Source: Rikenellaceae bacterium (GTDB lineage Bacteria; Bacteroidota; Bacteroidia; Bacteroidales; UBA932). Taken from it: DNA of 17,881 nt. Below the pieces are notes generated by a model. The model saw only the letters and a program-made list of their open reading frames with translations, did not search any database and had not been told where the DNA came from. Made by a program: the position numbers and the translations under genes. Below, one piece after another: positions 1-6,096 of the stretch. The first letter of the stretch is position 1; each line of letters opens with the position of its first letter. Location of the stretch: contig CAAFZB010000048.1 of the NCBI GenBank assembly GCA_900767405.1, positions 1 to 17,881 on the forward strand. The letters run 5' to 3'.

Positions 1-34
1 CTTAAGGGATGTCAGGCTCCCGCTGATCTTTATC

Positions 35-64
35 TTTTGCATAACTGACGAAGATAATGCAAAA
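35..64. repeat. Inverted repeat upstream of the tRNA promoter
   Basis: Perfect 8-base arms TTTTGCAT (35-42) and ATGCAAAA (57-64) are separated by 14 bases and end just before the -33 element of the tRNA-Leu promoter. It could be an operator, an upstream activating element, or the worn terminator of a gene left of the window. The arms are AT-rich, so chance is possible. Nothing else recognisable is present in bases 1-66. Confidence 0.3.
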
Positions 65-65
65 A

Positions 66-96
66 TTTGATAAATCGCGTTTTTTGGATACCTTTG
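66..96 (+). promoter_or_regulatory. Bacteroidota-type promoter of the tRNA-Leu gene
   Basis: TTTG at 66-69 serves as the -33 element and TACCTTTG at 89-96 matches the TAnnTTTG -7 box of the Bacteroidota primary sigma factor. The spacing is 19 bases, which is optimal. Transcription should start near 100-103, giving a leader of about 28 bases before the mature tRNA. This is the cleanest two-part promoter in the window. Confidence 0.75.
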
Positions 97-129
97 CACT
101 CCGATAGCGTCTGATTGGACCATCCACTT

Positions 130-215
130 GCCCGAGTGGCGGAATTGGTAGACGCGATGGACTCAAAATCCATTGTCCGTTAAACGACGTGCCGGTTCGA
201 GCCCGGCCCCGGGCA
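130..215 (+). tRNA. tRNA-Leu (anticodon CAA)
   Basis: An 86-base type II tRNA. The anticodon stem is ATGGA (157-161) with TCCAT (169-173). The seven-base loop CTCAAAA puts anticodon CAA at 164-166, reading UUG leucine codons. The D-arm region and the long variable arm (about 174-190) are as expected for tRNA-Leu. The T arm is GCCGG / TTCGAGC / CCGGC (191-207), and the discriminator base is A215, the leucine identity base. CCA is not encoded (CGA follows), so it must be added by the CCA-adding enzyme. The acceptor stem GCCCGAG (130-136) pairs with CCCGGGC (208-214) except for an A135:C209 mismatch. It has its own promoter and terminator and appears monocistronic. Confidence 0.95.
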
Positions 216-217
216 CG

Positions 218-246
218 AAAGCAGACCGAACGGTCTGCTTTTTTTC
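218..246 (+). terminator. Intrinsic terminator after tRNA-Leu
   Basis: AAGCAGACC (219-227) pairs with GGTCTGCTT (232-240) around a GAAC tetraloop and runs into a seven-T tract at 239-245. It starts only three bases past the tRNA discriminator and is a textbook rho-independent terminator. Confidence 0.9.
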
Positions 247-328
247 GTACAGACACGAATCATTCGCGTCTGTACGGATGAGATTGCGGGTCGAGCCCGC
301 AATGACGAAGGTCGCAGCCCGCAATGAC
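246..328. repeat. REP-like palindromic repeat cluster
   Basis: Three elements abut. First, a long hairpin has arms 246-259 and 263-276 (14 bp, one A:C mismatch, loop TCA). Second, a perfect 8-bp hairpin ATTGCGGG (283-290) / CCCGCAAT (296-303) has a 5-base loop. Third, the 12-mer GCCCGCAATGAC occurs at 295-306 and again at 317-328. Read on the minus strand this gives the GTCATTGCGGGC style of sequence found in dispersed bacterial intergenic palindromes (REP/RAYT type). It fills the space between the tRNA terminator and the next promoter. Mobilisation by a RAYT transposase elsewhere in the genome is an inference. Confidence 0.6.
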
Positions 329-368
329 AAAAGACTGGCGGGAGGAATGAAAACATCATATAATTGAA

Positions 369-376
369 TATCTTTG
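369..376 (+). promoter_or_regulatory. -7 box of the AlkZ-related gene
   Basis: TATCTTTG is an exact TAnnTTTG match. Transcription would begin about 4-8 bases downstream, essentially at the ATG at 382. This implies a leaderless or near-leaderless mRNA and rules out the in-frame TTG at 364 as a start. No clear TTG -33 element lies 19-21 bases upstream. Confidence 0.5.
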
Positions 377-381
377 CGGAT

Positions 382-1218
382 ATGATAAGAGATATACGTC
401 CCATAGATTCCCCCGCAGCAATGATTGATGCGATTCGCCGGGCCGGAATAATCCCTTTTTTCCATAATCCCGTAGCAGGGTGGTCCATTCAAGATCTCAC
501 CAGGCCGGGATGCTGGTTTACAGACGAAGAGGAAGGAGGATGCCTTGGCCCGTGGGACTGGAAAATCGATGCAATCAGGGAGGGGGACATTCTCTATGGA
601 AAGTTCCTGAGCAACAAAGCGGCTTTCGCCACACCCGAATGGTACCGGCACCTTATGAACTGGAGAAGGAGCCTGCCCAGAATGAGGATGGCACTCGGAG
701 AACAGTTCAAGGGAACCAGCCAGACCGACCTCCTTGCGAAATATCTCTCCCCTGTCCTGCTCTCGGAGATCAGGAAGTCACGCTCGCTGGAATCATCCCG
801 GGTCAAGAATATCCTTATGGAAAACGTCCCGCCGGAAGTCAGGGCGAAAATTGGCGGATGTATGGCAAAGTACCTCTGCCCAACCGTCAAAAAAACCGCC
901 TGCGACAATGTCCTTCTTTATCTCGAAATGGGGACCTGGGTCGTGGTGGGAGACTTTGAACGGGTGTTCAAAGGCCCGAACCTGGAATACAAAGGGTGGC
1001 AGCGTTCTACGCTTACCACCCCCGAAGAGATTATGGGAACCGAGCCTGTCGGAAAAAACGAACCTTCCTGGGCCAGGATGTTTCTGGAAGATACCGGCGG
1101 CTTGGAATCATCGATGCCCGACTGCTCCCCCGCCGAATCCCTGGACCTGCTGACAGAGCATATAGTCTCGTTCTGTGGCTGCACAGACCGCCAGACAGTC
1201 CTCAAATTCGTAAAATAA
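382..1218 (+). CDS. AlkZ-related protein of unknown function
   Basis: A 278-residue soluble protein with no signal peptide or membrane segment. I recognise a resemblance to the AlkZ-related proteins of Firmicutes and Bacteroidota, distant relatives of the HTH_42/YcaQ DNA glycosylase group. The recognisable part is the N-terminal half: GIIPFF (22-27), GWSIQDLT (33-40), GPWDWK (56-61), LYGKF (71-75), the aromatic pair EWYRHLMNWRR (86-96), and a leucine-rich segment near 117-130. In that family the DPWEWR-like and YGKFF-like stretches are conserved, but no biochemical activity is established to my knowledge, and I see no certain catalytic residues. ATG 382 is preferred over TTG 364 because the -7 box ends at 376; ATG 421 is possible but would remove the conserved start. 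It stands alone between the REP cluster and a convergent gene 9 bases away. Confidence 0.7.
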   Translation: MIRDIRPIDSPAAMIDAIRRAGIIPFFHNPVAGWSIQDLTRPGCWFTDEEEGGCLGPWDWKIDAIREGDILYGKFLSNKAAFATPEWYRHLMNWRRSLPRMRMALGEQFKGTSQTDLLAKYLSPVLLSEIRKSRSLESSRVKNILMENVPPEVRAKIGGCMAKYLCPTVKKTACDNVLLYLEMGTWVVVGDFERVFKGPNLEYKGWQRSTLTTPEEIMGTEPVGKNEPSWARMFLEDTGGLESSMPDCSPAESLDLLTEHIVSFCGCTDRQTVLKFVK

Positions 1219-1227
1219 GCTTCCTCA

Positions 1228-1929
1228 TTATTTGCGCTTGATTCTGCCCAGTCCGTTAATCTTGGAATTGAGGTTCCCGCAATTGAAGTTGGAAACGTCA
1301 ATCGACCCGGCACCATTGAGCACAAGATTCGCCTCCAACGCCTGACCGGCGACAGCTACGGAACCTGCACCGTTCAAATTGGCGGTGAAAGACTTGCATT
1401 CCACACCTTCCAGGCCCACATCTCCGGCTCCGTTTACGACAACGTCTATGCTCTTGCAATCGGCACCCTTGACTTCAATGTCTCCGGCTCCGTTGATCGA
1501 GAGCTTCACGTCATCCACCTCCAGATTCTTTACCTCGATATTTCCCGCGCCGGAAACGTTCAGGTTCAAGTTTTCTGAAACTATTCCCCTATCTGCCTTG
1601 AAATCACCGGCTCCCTCGATTCTGACGCTCGCAAGAGAAGGTGTGCTTATATATACTACAAGATTCTCTCCCTTTATGAATGAAGTCTTTGCCGACTCTA
1701 TTGTAAGTACTCCTTCAGTTACTTCAACCTTGAATTTCTTAACCGAATTTTCGGGACCGCAAACTTTGACGCTCTGGTCTCCGGGAAGATACTTAACGTC
1801 AAACTTGCCTTTAGCCACGATACTGTCGAATGTCCCAACCTCTACCGACTTGGTAACGACACTGGGGGTAGACGATGACAAAGCCATCAGTCCAAGGACT
1901 GCAAAAGCGAATAAAACAATCTTTTTCAT
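1228..1929 (-). CDS. Secreted head-GIN domain (DUF2807) repeat protein
   Basis: A 233-residue exported protein. Residues 1-20 form a signal peptide (MKKI, then a hydrophobic stretch to about 19). The mature part is a putative auto-transporter adhesin head-GIN domain. A glycine turn motif, mostly NGAG or SGAG, recurs with its first glycine at residues 106, 127, 147, 167, 187, 206 and 226 (the last is NGLG). This is a period of 19-21 residues, as expected for a right-handed beta-solenoid. The periodicity shows in the DNA: TCTCCGGCTCCGTT occurs at 1421-1434 and again exactly 60 bases on at 1481-1494. The family is common in Bacteroidota and its function is not established; surface or periplasmic binding is a guess. 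ATG 1929 is chosen because the signal peptide begins there; the open frame reaches back to 1974, into the upstream gene. It lies 25 bases downstream of hppA without a visible promoter, so it is probably co-transcribed. The protein ends in the basic tail RIKRK. Confidence 0.85.
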   Translation of the reverse strand: MKKIVLFAFAVLGLMALSSSTPSVVTKSVEVGTFDSIVAKGKFDVKYLPGDQSVKVCGPENSVKKFKVEVTEGVLTIESAKTSFIKGENLVVYISTPSLASVRIEGAGDFKADRGIVSENLNLNVSGAGNIEVKNLEVDDVKLSINGAGDIEVKGADCKSIDVVVNGAGDVGLEGVECKSFTANLNGAGSVAVAGQALEANLVLNGAGSIDVSNFNCGNLNSKINGLGRIKRK

Positions 1930-1954
1930 AAGTCCGGTGATTTTAATTTTGACA

Positions 1955-4168
1955 TTATAGCAAATGGAAGCCAACGGTAAGGCCTGCCATTACAATACTT
2001 ACCATACTCATAAGCTTGATGAGGATGTTGAGTGAAGGTCCGGATGTATCCTTGAAAGGATCTCCTACCGTGTCACCTACAACTGTCGCGTGGTGGCATT
2101 CAGAATTCTTTCCACCGCAGTGTCCTTCCTCCACGTATTTCTTTGCATTGTCCCAGGCACCGCCCGAATTCGACATGAATACCGCAAGGACGAATCCTGC
2201 GCCAAGGCCGCCGATAAGCAGACCCAGGACACCGGCAACGCCAAGAACCACTCCGGTCAGGACAGGAACTATGATAGCTATGAGTGAAGGCACCAGCATC
2301 TCGTGCTGAGCGGCCTTGGTAGAAATCTCTACGCAGCGTTTGTAGTCGGGAGTCCCTTCGCCTGTAAGGATACCCTTTATCTGGGCAAACTGACGGCGGA
2401 CCTCAAGCACCATCTTTGAAGCCGCACGACCTACTGCGTCCATTGTAAGACCGCAGAACAGGAAAGCCATCATTGCTCCAATGAATACTCCTGCCAGAAC
2501 CGCAGGGTTCATAAGGCTTACGTTGTAGTTGCTGAGCACATCCAGGATATTCGCATCGGAAGCATCCTTGATTATCTCACCGCCTACACCTACAATTGCC
2601 TCTCCTGCCCGTGAAAGAGCAATCTTTATCTCCTCAATGTAAGAAGCCAGCAGAGCCAGCGCCGTAAGCGCGGCCGATCCTATGGCAAAGCCCTTGCCTG
2701 TTGCGGCCGTTGTGTTTCCAAGCGCGTCAAGAACGTCTGTCCTTTCACGAACCTGGGGCTCGAGTTCAGACATCTGCGCATTGCCTCCGGCATTGTCGGC
2801 AATAGGGCCGTAAGCGTCGGTAGCCAGGGTTATACCCAGAGTGCTGAGCATTCCCACTGCTGCAATCGCTACTCCATAGAGACCCGTAGAGAGCACTCCG
2901 GGAGCGGTTACGTCGGAATTGAATCCGGTAGCAAACAGGAAAGACAGGATAATAGCGGCGGCTATGGTGATTACAGGGATTGCCGTCGAACGCATTCCAA
3001 GGCCTACACCGCTGATGATAACGGTTGCGGGACCTGTCTGGGAAGACTGGGCAAGTTTCTGTGTGGGCTTGTAAGAATGCGAAGTATAGTACTCGGTCGA
3101 CTTACCTATTATTACACCTGCGCAAAGGCCCGAAACCACCGACAGGGAGAAATGCCACCAGTTTGAATCGGCAGTGCCGAATACCAGCGCAAGTATTCCG
3201 AAGGTAGCCACGCCGCTCAGTATGGCGGCCATATTGGTACCGAAACTCATACTCTTGAGCAGCTGGCCCATTCCGGCACCCTCTTTCGTACGTACCGTAA
3301 ATATGCTGATAACCGAAAGGAGAACTCCGACGGCGGCAATAAGCATAGGGGCAAGGACTGCCTTCATCTGCATTTCAGGACTGATGGCATAGAATGCCGA
3401 TGCTCCCAGAGCCATAGTCGAAAGAATTGAACCGCAGTAGCTCTCGTAGAGGTCTGCACCCATTCCGGCAACGTCGCCCACGTTGTCGCCCACGTTGTCT
3501 GCAATGGTAGCCGGGTTGCGGGGATCGTCTTCGGGGAGGTCGGACTCCACCTTTCCTACAATATCGGCGCCCACGTCTGCAGCCTTGGTATATATTCCTC
3601 CACCCACGCGGGCGAAAAGGGCCTGGGTAGAAGCACCCATACCGAAGGTAAGCATCGTTGTGGTAATGATAACAAGGTTCTGAGCATCATTCGCAGGATA
3701 GAATGCATTGAGAACAATGAACCAGAGCGCAATGTCCAGAAGTCCCAGGCCAACTACGGTAAGGCCCATAACGGCACCCGAGCGGAATGCAACCTTAAGT
3801 CCACCATTGAGCGAACGGCGGCAGGCATTGGCCGTACGGCCCGATGCAAAAGTTGCAGTCTTCATTCCAATGAAACCGGCAAGTCCCGAGAAAAATCCTC
3901 CCGTGAGGAATGCAAAGGGAACCCAGGGATTCTGAACTCCGAAACCGTATGCCAGAACCGCAAAAAATACTGCAAGAATAATGAACACAATGACAACCAC
4001 CTTGTACTGCTGCTTAAGGTAAGCCATAGCTCCCTCACGCACATACTGGGCAATCTGCCTCATTGTAGGGGTGCCCTCATCCTCTTTCTTCATCTGCCTG
4101 TAAAAAATGAATGCAAAAACCAACGCAAGCAGCGAGGCGGCAGGCACAGCGTAAAAAAGTAAATCCAT
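1955..4168 (-). CDS. hppA: K+-stimulated Na+(H+)-translocating membrane pyrophosphatase
   Basis: A 737-residue integral membrane pump (about 16 helices in the family) that hydrolyses cytoplasmic pyrophosphate to drive cations outward. Substrate-site motifs are intact: DVGADIVGKVE (198-208), DNVGDNVGDVAG (224-235), DAYGPIADNAGG (451-462), SNSGGAWDNAKKYVEEG (666-682) and GDTVGDPFKDTSGP (698-711). The sequence GNTTAATGKG (484-493) carries Ala488 and Gly491, the pair that marks K+-dependent enzymes; K+-independent ones have Lys and Thr there. Glu242 in ADLYES is the gating glutamate position shared by Na+-pumping members. Related Bacteroides enzymes have been described as Na+,H+-pumping, so dual transport is possible; the sequence alone does not settle this. 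Its length is normal for the family. It starts at the ATG 39 bases after the upstream acyltransferase stop codon. I see no TAnnTTTG box in that gap, so it may be read through from the trk promoter. Confidence 0.97.
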   Translation of the reverse strand: MDLLFYAVPAASLLALVFAFIFYRQMKKEDEGTPTMRQIAQYVREGAMAYLKQQYKVVVIVFIILAVFFAVLAYGFGVQNPWVPFAFLTGGFFSGLAGFIGMKTATFASGRTANACRRSLNGGLKVAFRSGAVMGLTVVGLGLLDIALWFIVLNAFYPANDAQNLVIITTTMLTFGMGASTQALFARVGGGIYTKAADVGADIVGKVESDLPEDDPRNPATIADNVGDNVGDVAGMGADLYESYCGSILSTMALGASAFYAISPEMQMKAVLAPMLIAAVGVLLSVISIFTVRTKEGAGMGQLLKSMSFGTNMAAILSGVATFGILALVFGTADSNWWHFSLSVVSGLCAGVIIGKSTEYYTSHSYKPTQKLAQSSQTGPATVIISGVGLGMRSTAIPVITIAAAIILSFLFATGFNSDVTAPGVLSTGLYGVAIAAVGMLSTLGITLATDAYGPIADNAGGNAQMSELEPQVRERTDVLDALGNTTAATGKGFAIGSAALTALALLASYIEEIKIALSRAGEAIVGVGGEIIKDASDANILDVLSNYNVSLMNPAVLAGVFIGAMMAFLFCGLTMDAVGRAASKMVLEVRRQFAQIKGILTGEGTPDYKRCVEISTKAAQHEMLVPSLIAIIVPVLTGVVLGVAGVLGLLIGGLGAGFVLAVFMSNSGGAWDNAKKYVEEGHCGGKNSECHHATVVGDTVGDPFKDTSGPSLNILIKLMSMVSIVMAGLTVGFHLL

Positions 4169-4207
4169 AAAATTGTCTGTTAATTAGCTTAAGTTATATT
4201 ACACACC

Positions 4208-5317
4208 TTATACTCTAAGGAAAATCTTTTTCTTGTACAGGAAATAAAGGAACAGCCAGCTTAATGTCAGGTATGTAACCAGATATATTATTCTTCCAAT
4301 CTGCTCGGGGCACAGCTCGATTACTCCACCCATAAGGAAATTGGTTGCCTGGCCGAAACTGATGAGTCTGGGAGCAAGGAAAATAGTAATGGAATTCATT
4401 CCTATCACCTTGAAGAAAAGCGTCCACTTATTCCATCCCTTAACGTCTATTATCCAGTAGAAGAGGGCGAACATAGCCAGAGAATAGGCTCCGACTGCGA
4501 GAACGAAAGAACTTGTCCAGAGTTTCTTGTTGATAGGGAACCAGTTGTTCCACACAAGGCCAATGACAAGCATCACAGCGGCGGCTGCAAACATATAGAC
4601 GGTCTTCCTGTTGCCGCTCACCTTCTGCTCGGGAAGCCTCACGAATTCTCCGGTGAACATTCCAAGCATAGCCGTCACGATTGCAGGCAAGGTGCTCAGA
4701 AGCCCTTCGGGGTCGAAAATCCTACCGGAATACAGATGGTCCGGACCCAGAATGATCCTATCTATATAACCTACCAGGCATCCTTCCTTTGAAAGAGGGT
4801 CGGCTCCCGGTACGTCGGGTGCCGGAATCATACACAGGAACCAATATCCCAAAAGGATGACGGCTGCTATTACTGCTCTGGCCCTGGGCTTGAAATTTAT
4901 GTAAATGAGCGCCGCGAACATCCAGGCAAGGCCTATACGTCCCAGGACACTGCATATTCTTATGGTGTCCAAATGCAGTTTGAAAAGACCGTTGCATACC
5001 AGTCCCAACAGGAAGAGCAATATTCCCCTGCGGAAAATCTTCCCGTAAATTCCAAGGCGGCTCACACCCTTCTCGCACTGTTTTGCATAAGAGAAAGGAA
5101 AGGAAATACCGGCAATGAACAGGAAAAGAGGGAATATGGTATCGTGATGCCTTAGTCCGTTCCAGTCGACGTGTCCCATCTGCTGCGCCAACCAACTTTC
5201 TTCTCCGCTGGGGAACAATGCACAGATTGCTGTTACAAGCGAAGCGAAGCCCATTATGAACAGCATATCGAAGCCTCTCAGTGTATCGAGGCTCTCCAGC
5301 CTTTTGAATTCATTCAT
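4208..5317 (-). CDS. HGSNAT-like membrane acyltransferase
   Basis: A 369-residue polytopic membrane protein with about 10 hydrophobic segments. It belongs to the heparan-alpha-glucosaminide N-acetyltransferase-like family (related to YeiB and acyltransferase 3 proteins). The N-terminal signature RLESLDTLRGFDML (6-19) is followed by GHVDWNGL (48-55), which aligns with the segment of human HGSNAT holding its active-site histidine. His49 is therefore the predicted catalytic residue. FPLFLFIAGISFPFS (62-76) follows. Such enzymes are thought to move acetyl groups from acetyl-CoA across the membrane to a sugar amine or hydroxyl; the substrate here is unknown. The ATG at 5317 is chosen over an upstream extension because a -7 box lies at 5339-5346. 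Gaps are 40 bases to trkA and 39 bases to hppA. The C terminus YKKKIFLRV resembles the end (KKKIFWRS) of the second family member at 10454-11785. Confidence 0.85.
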   Translation of the reverse strand: MNEFKRLESLDTLRGFDMLFIMGFASLVTAICALFPSGEESWLAQQMGHVDWNGLRHHDTIFPLFLFIAGISFPFSYAKQCEKGVSRLGIYGKIFRRGILLFLLGLVCNGLFKLHLDTIRICSVLGRIGLAWMFAALIYINFKPRARAVIAAVILLGYWFLCMIPAPDVPGADPLSKEGCLVGYIDRIILGPDHLYSGRIFDPEGLLSTLPAIVTAMLGMFTGEFVRLPEQKVSGNRKTVYMFAAAAVMLVIGLVWNNWFPINKKLWTSSFVLAVGAYSLAMFALFYWIIDVKGWNKWTLFFKVIGMNSITIFLAPRLISFGQATNFLMGGVIELCPEQIGRIIYLVTYLTLSWLFLYFLYKKKIFLRV

Positions 5318-5338
5318 ATCTACGTCAATATATGAACA

Positions 5339-5346
5339 CAAATATA
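5339..5346 (-). promoter_or_regulatory. -7 box before the HGSNAT-like acyltransferase
   Basis: Read on the minus strand this is TATATTTG, an exact TAnnTTTG match 21 bases before ATG 5317. The -33 region is poor: TTTCG about 20 bases upstream lies within the end of trkA. It would allow the acyltransferase, and perhaps hppA, to be expressed independently of trkHA. Confidence 0.5.
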
Positions 5347-5357
5347 CAATTTTTACC

Positions 5358-6068
5358 TTACCCGACGAAATAACGGTCACAATCCTTGATCGAACTCAAT
5401 TTGAAGAAGCCTTTCTCCGAACCGTAACATACCACAACGTCCCCTTCTTCAAGAATTGTATCTTCCGAACTGTTGGGCTCGGCGACAAAACCAACCTTGG
5501 ATATTCCTATGTCGTTAACCGTCTTATCCGGTCTTATCCGGCAAATGACAGACAGTCCGAATTTTGAGCTTAGCCCAGACTCCCTGATTGTTTTGCCAAC
5601 CATACAGCCGGGAATGCTGAACCTGAACACACCCATTCCATTTGCCACATTGAATACCTGTGCATCGGTATCGAGCTGCAGCTTCGCCACAAATTCTCTT
5701 GCCGAATCATCTTCGGGAGTAATTATCCTATCCACATCGAATGCCTCTACAATCGAGCGGTGAACAGGGTCGGAGGCCCTTGCGAAAATGTGCTTTGCCC
5801 CAAGTTTCTTAAGCAAGGCTATCGTTCTTATGGAAGCACCAAGGTCCTCCCCTATAGTCACAATGCACAAATCGGCATCCTTTACAGGGACAGACGACAA
5901 AGCCAGCATATCTGTGGAGTCGAGGGCAAAAGCGGCGCTGACGCTATCCTTGACAGCATCTATATTATTCATTCTGTTATCTATGCAGATAACCTCGTGA
6001 CCAACCATAGAAAGCCTGGTCGCAACGCTCTTCCCATAATAGCCCAATCCTATGACAATTATCTTCAT
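5358..6068 (-). CDS. trkA: Trk/Ktr K+ uptake regulatory subunit, NAD-binding
   Basis: A 236-residue cytoplasmic protein made of one RCK unit, as in KtrA-type subunits rather than the double-length TrkA of E. coli. The RCK_N Rossmann fold starts at once with IVIGLGYYGKSVA (4-16); acidic Asp30 at the end of beta-2 (CID) is the usual ribose-binding position. RCK_C is at about 137-220. The subunit forms a ring that binds nucleotide and gates the TrkH/KtrB pore. It follows trkH by 28 bases in the same direction, the expected pairing. An oddity is the perfect tandem 10-base repeat at 5521-5540 encoding RIR/PDK (178-183). Confidence 0.93.
   Translation of the reverse strand: MKIIVIGLGYYGKSVATRLSMVGHEVICIDNRMNNIDAVKDSVSAAFALDSTDMLALSSVPVKDADLCIVTIGEDLGASIRTIALLKKLGAKHIFARASDPVHRSIVEAFDVDRIITPEDDSAREFVAKLQLDTDAQVFNVANGMGVFRFSIPGCMVGKTIRESGLSSKFGLSVICRIRPDKTVNDIGISKVGFVAEPNSSEDTILEEGDVVVCYGSEKGFFKLSSIKDCDRYFVG
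5521..5540. repeat. Tandem 10-base repeat inside trkA
   Basis: GTCTTATCCG occurs twice head to tail with no mismatch, inside the RCK_C part of trkA. The unit is not a multiple of three, so gain or loss of one copy would shift the reading frame. In the version seen here the frame is intact. Confidence 0.7.
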
Positions 6069-6096
6069 AAAATCAAATATTATCGGTTAAAACTTA

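Noticed and set aside
197..299. Possible integration site: TCGAGCCCG shared by the tRNA T arm (197-205) and the downstream repeat (291-299)
   Set aside because: The match is only 9 bases, in GC-rich T-arm sequence. No integrase or mobile-element gene follows, and the second copy belongs to the REP-like palindrome.
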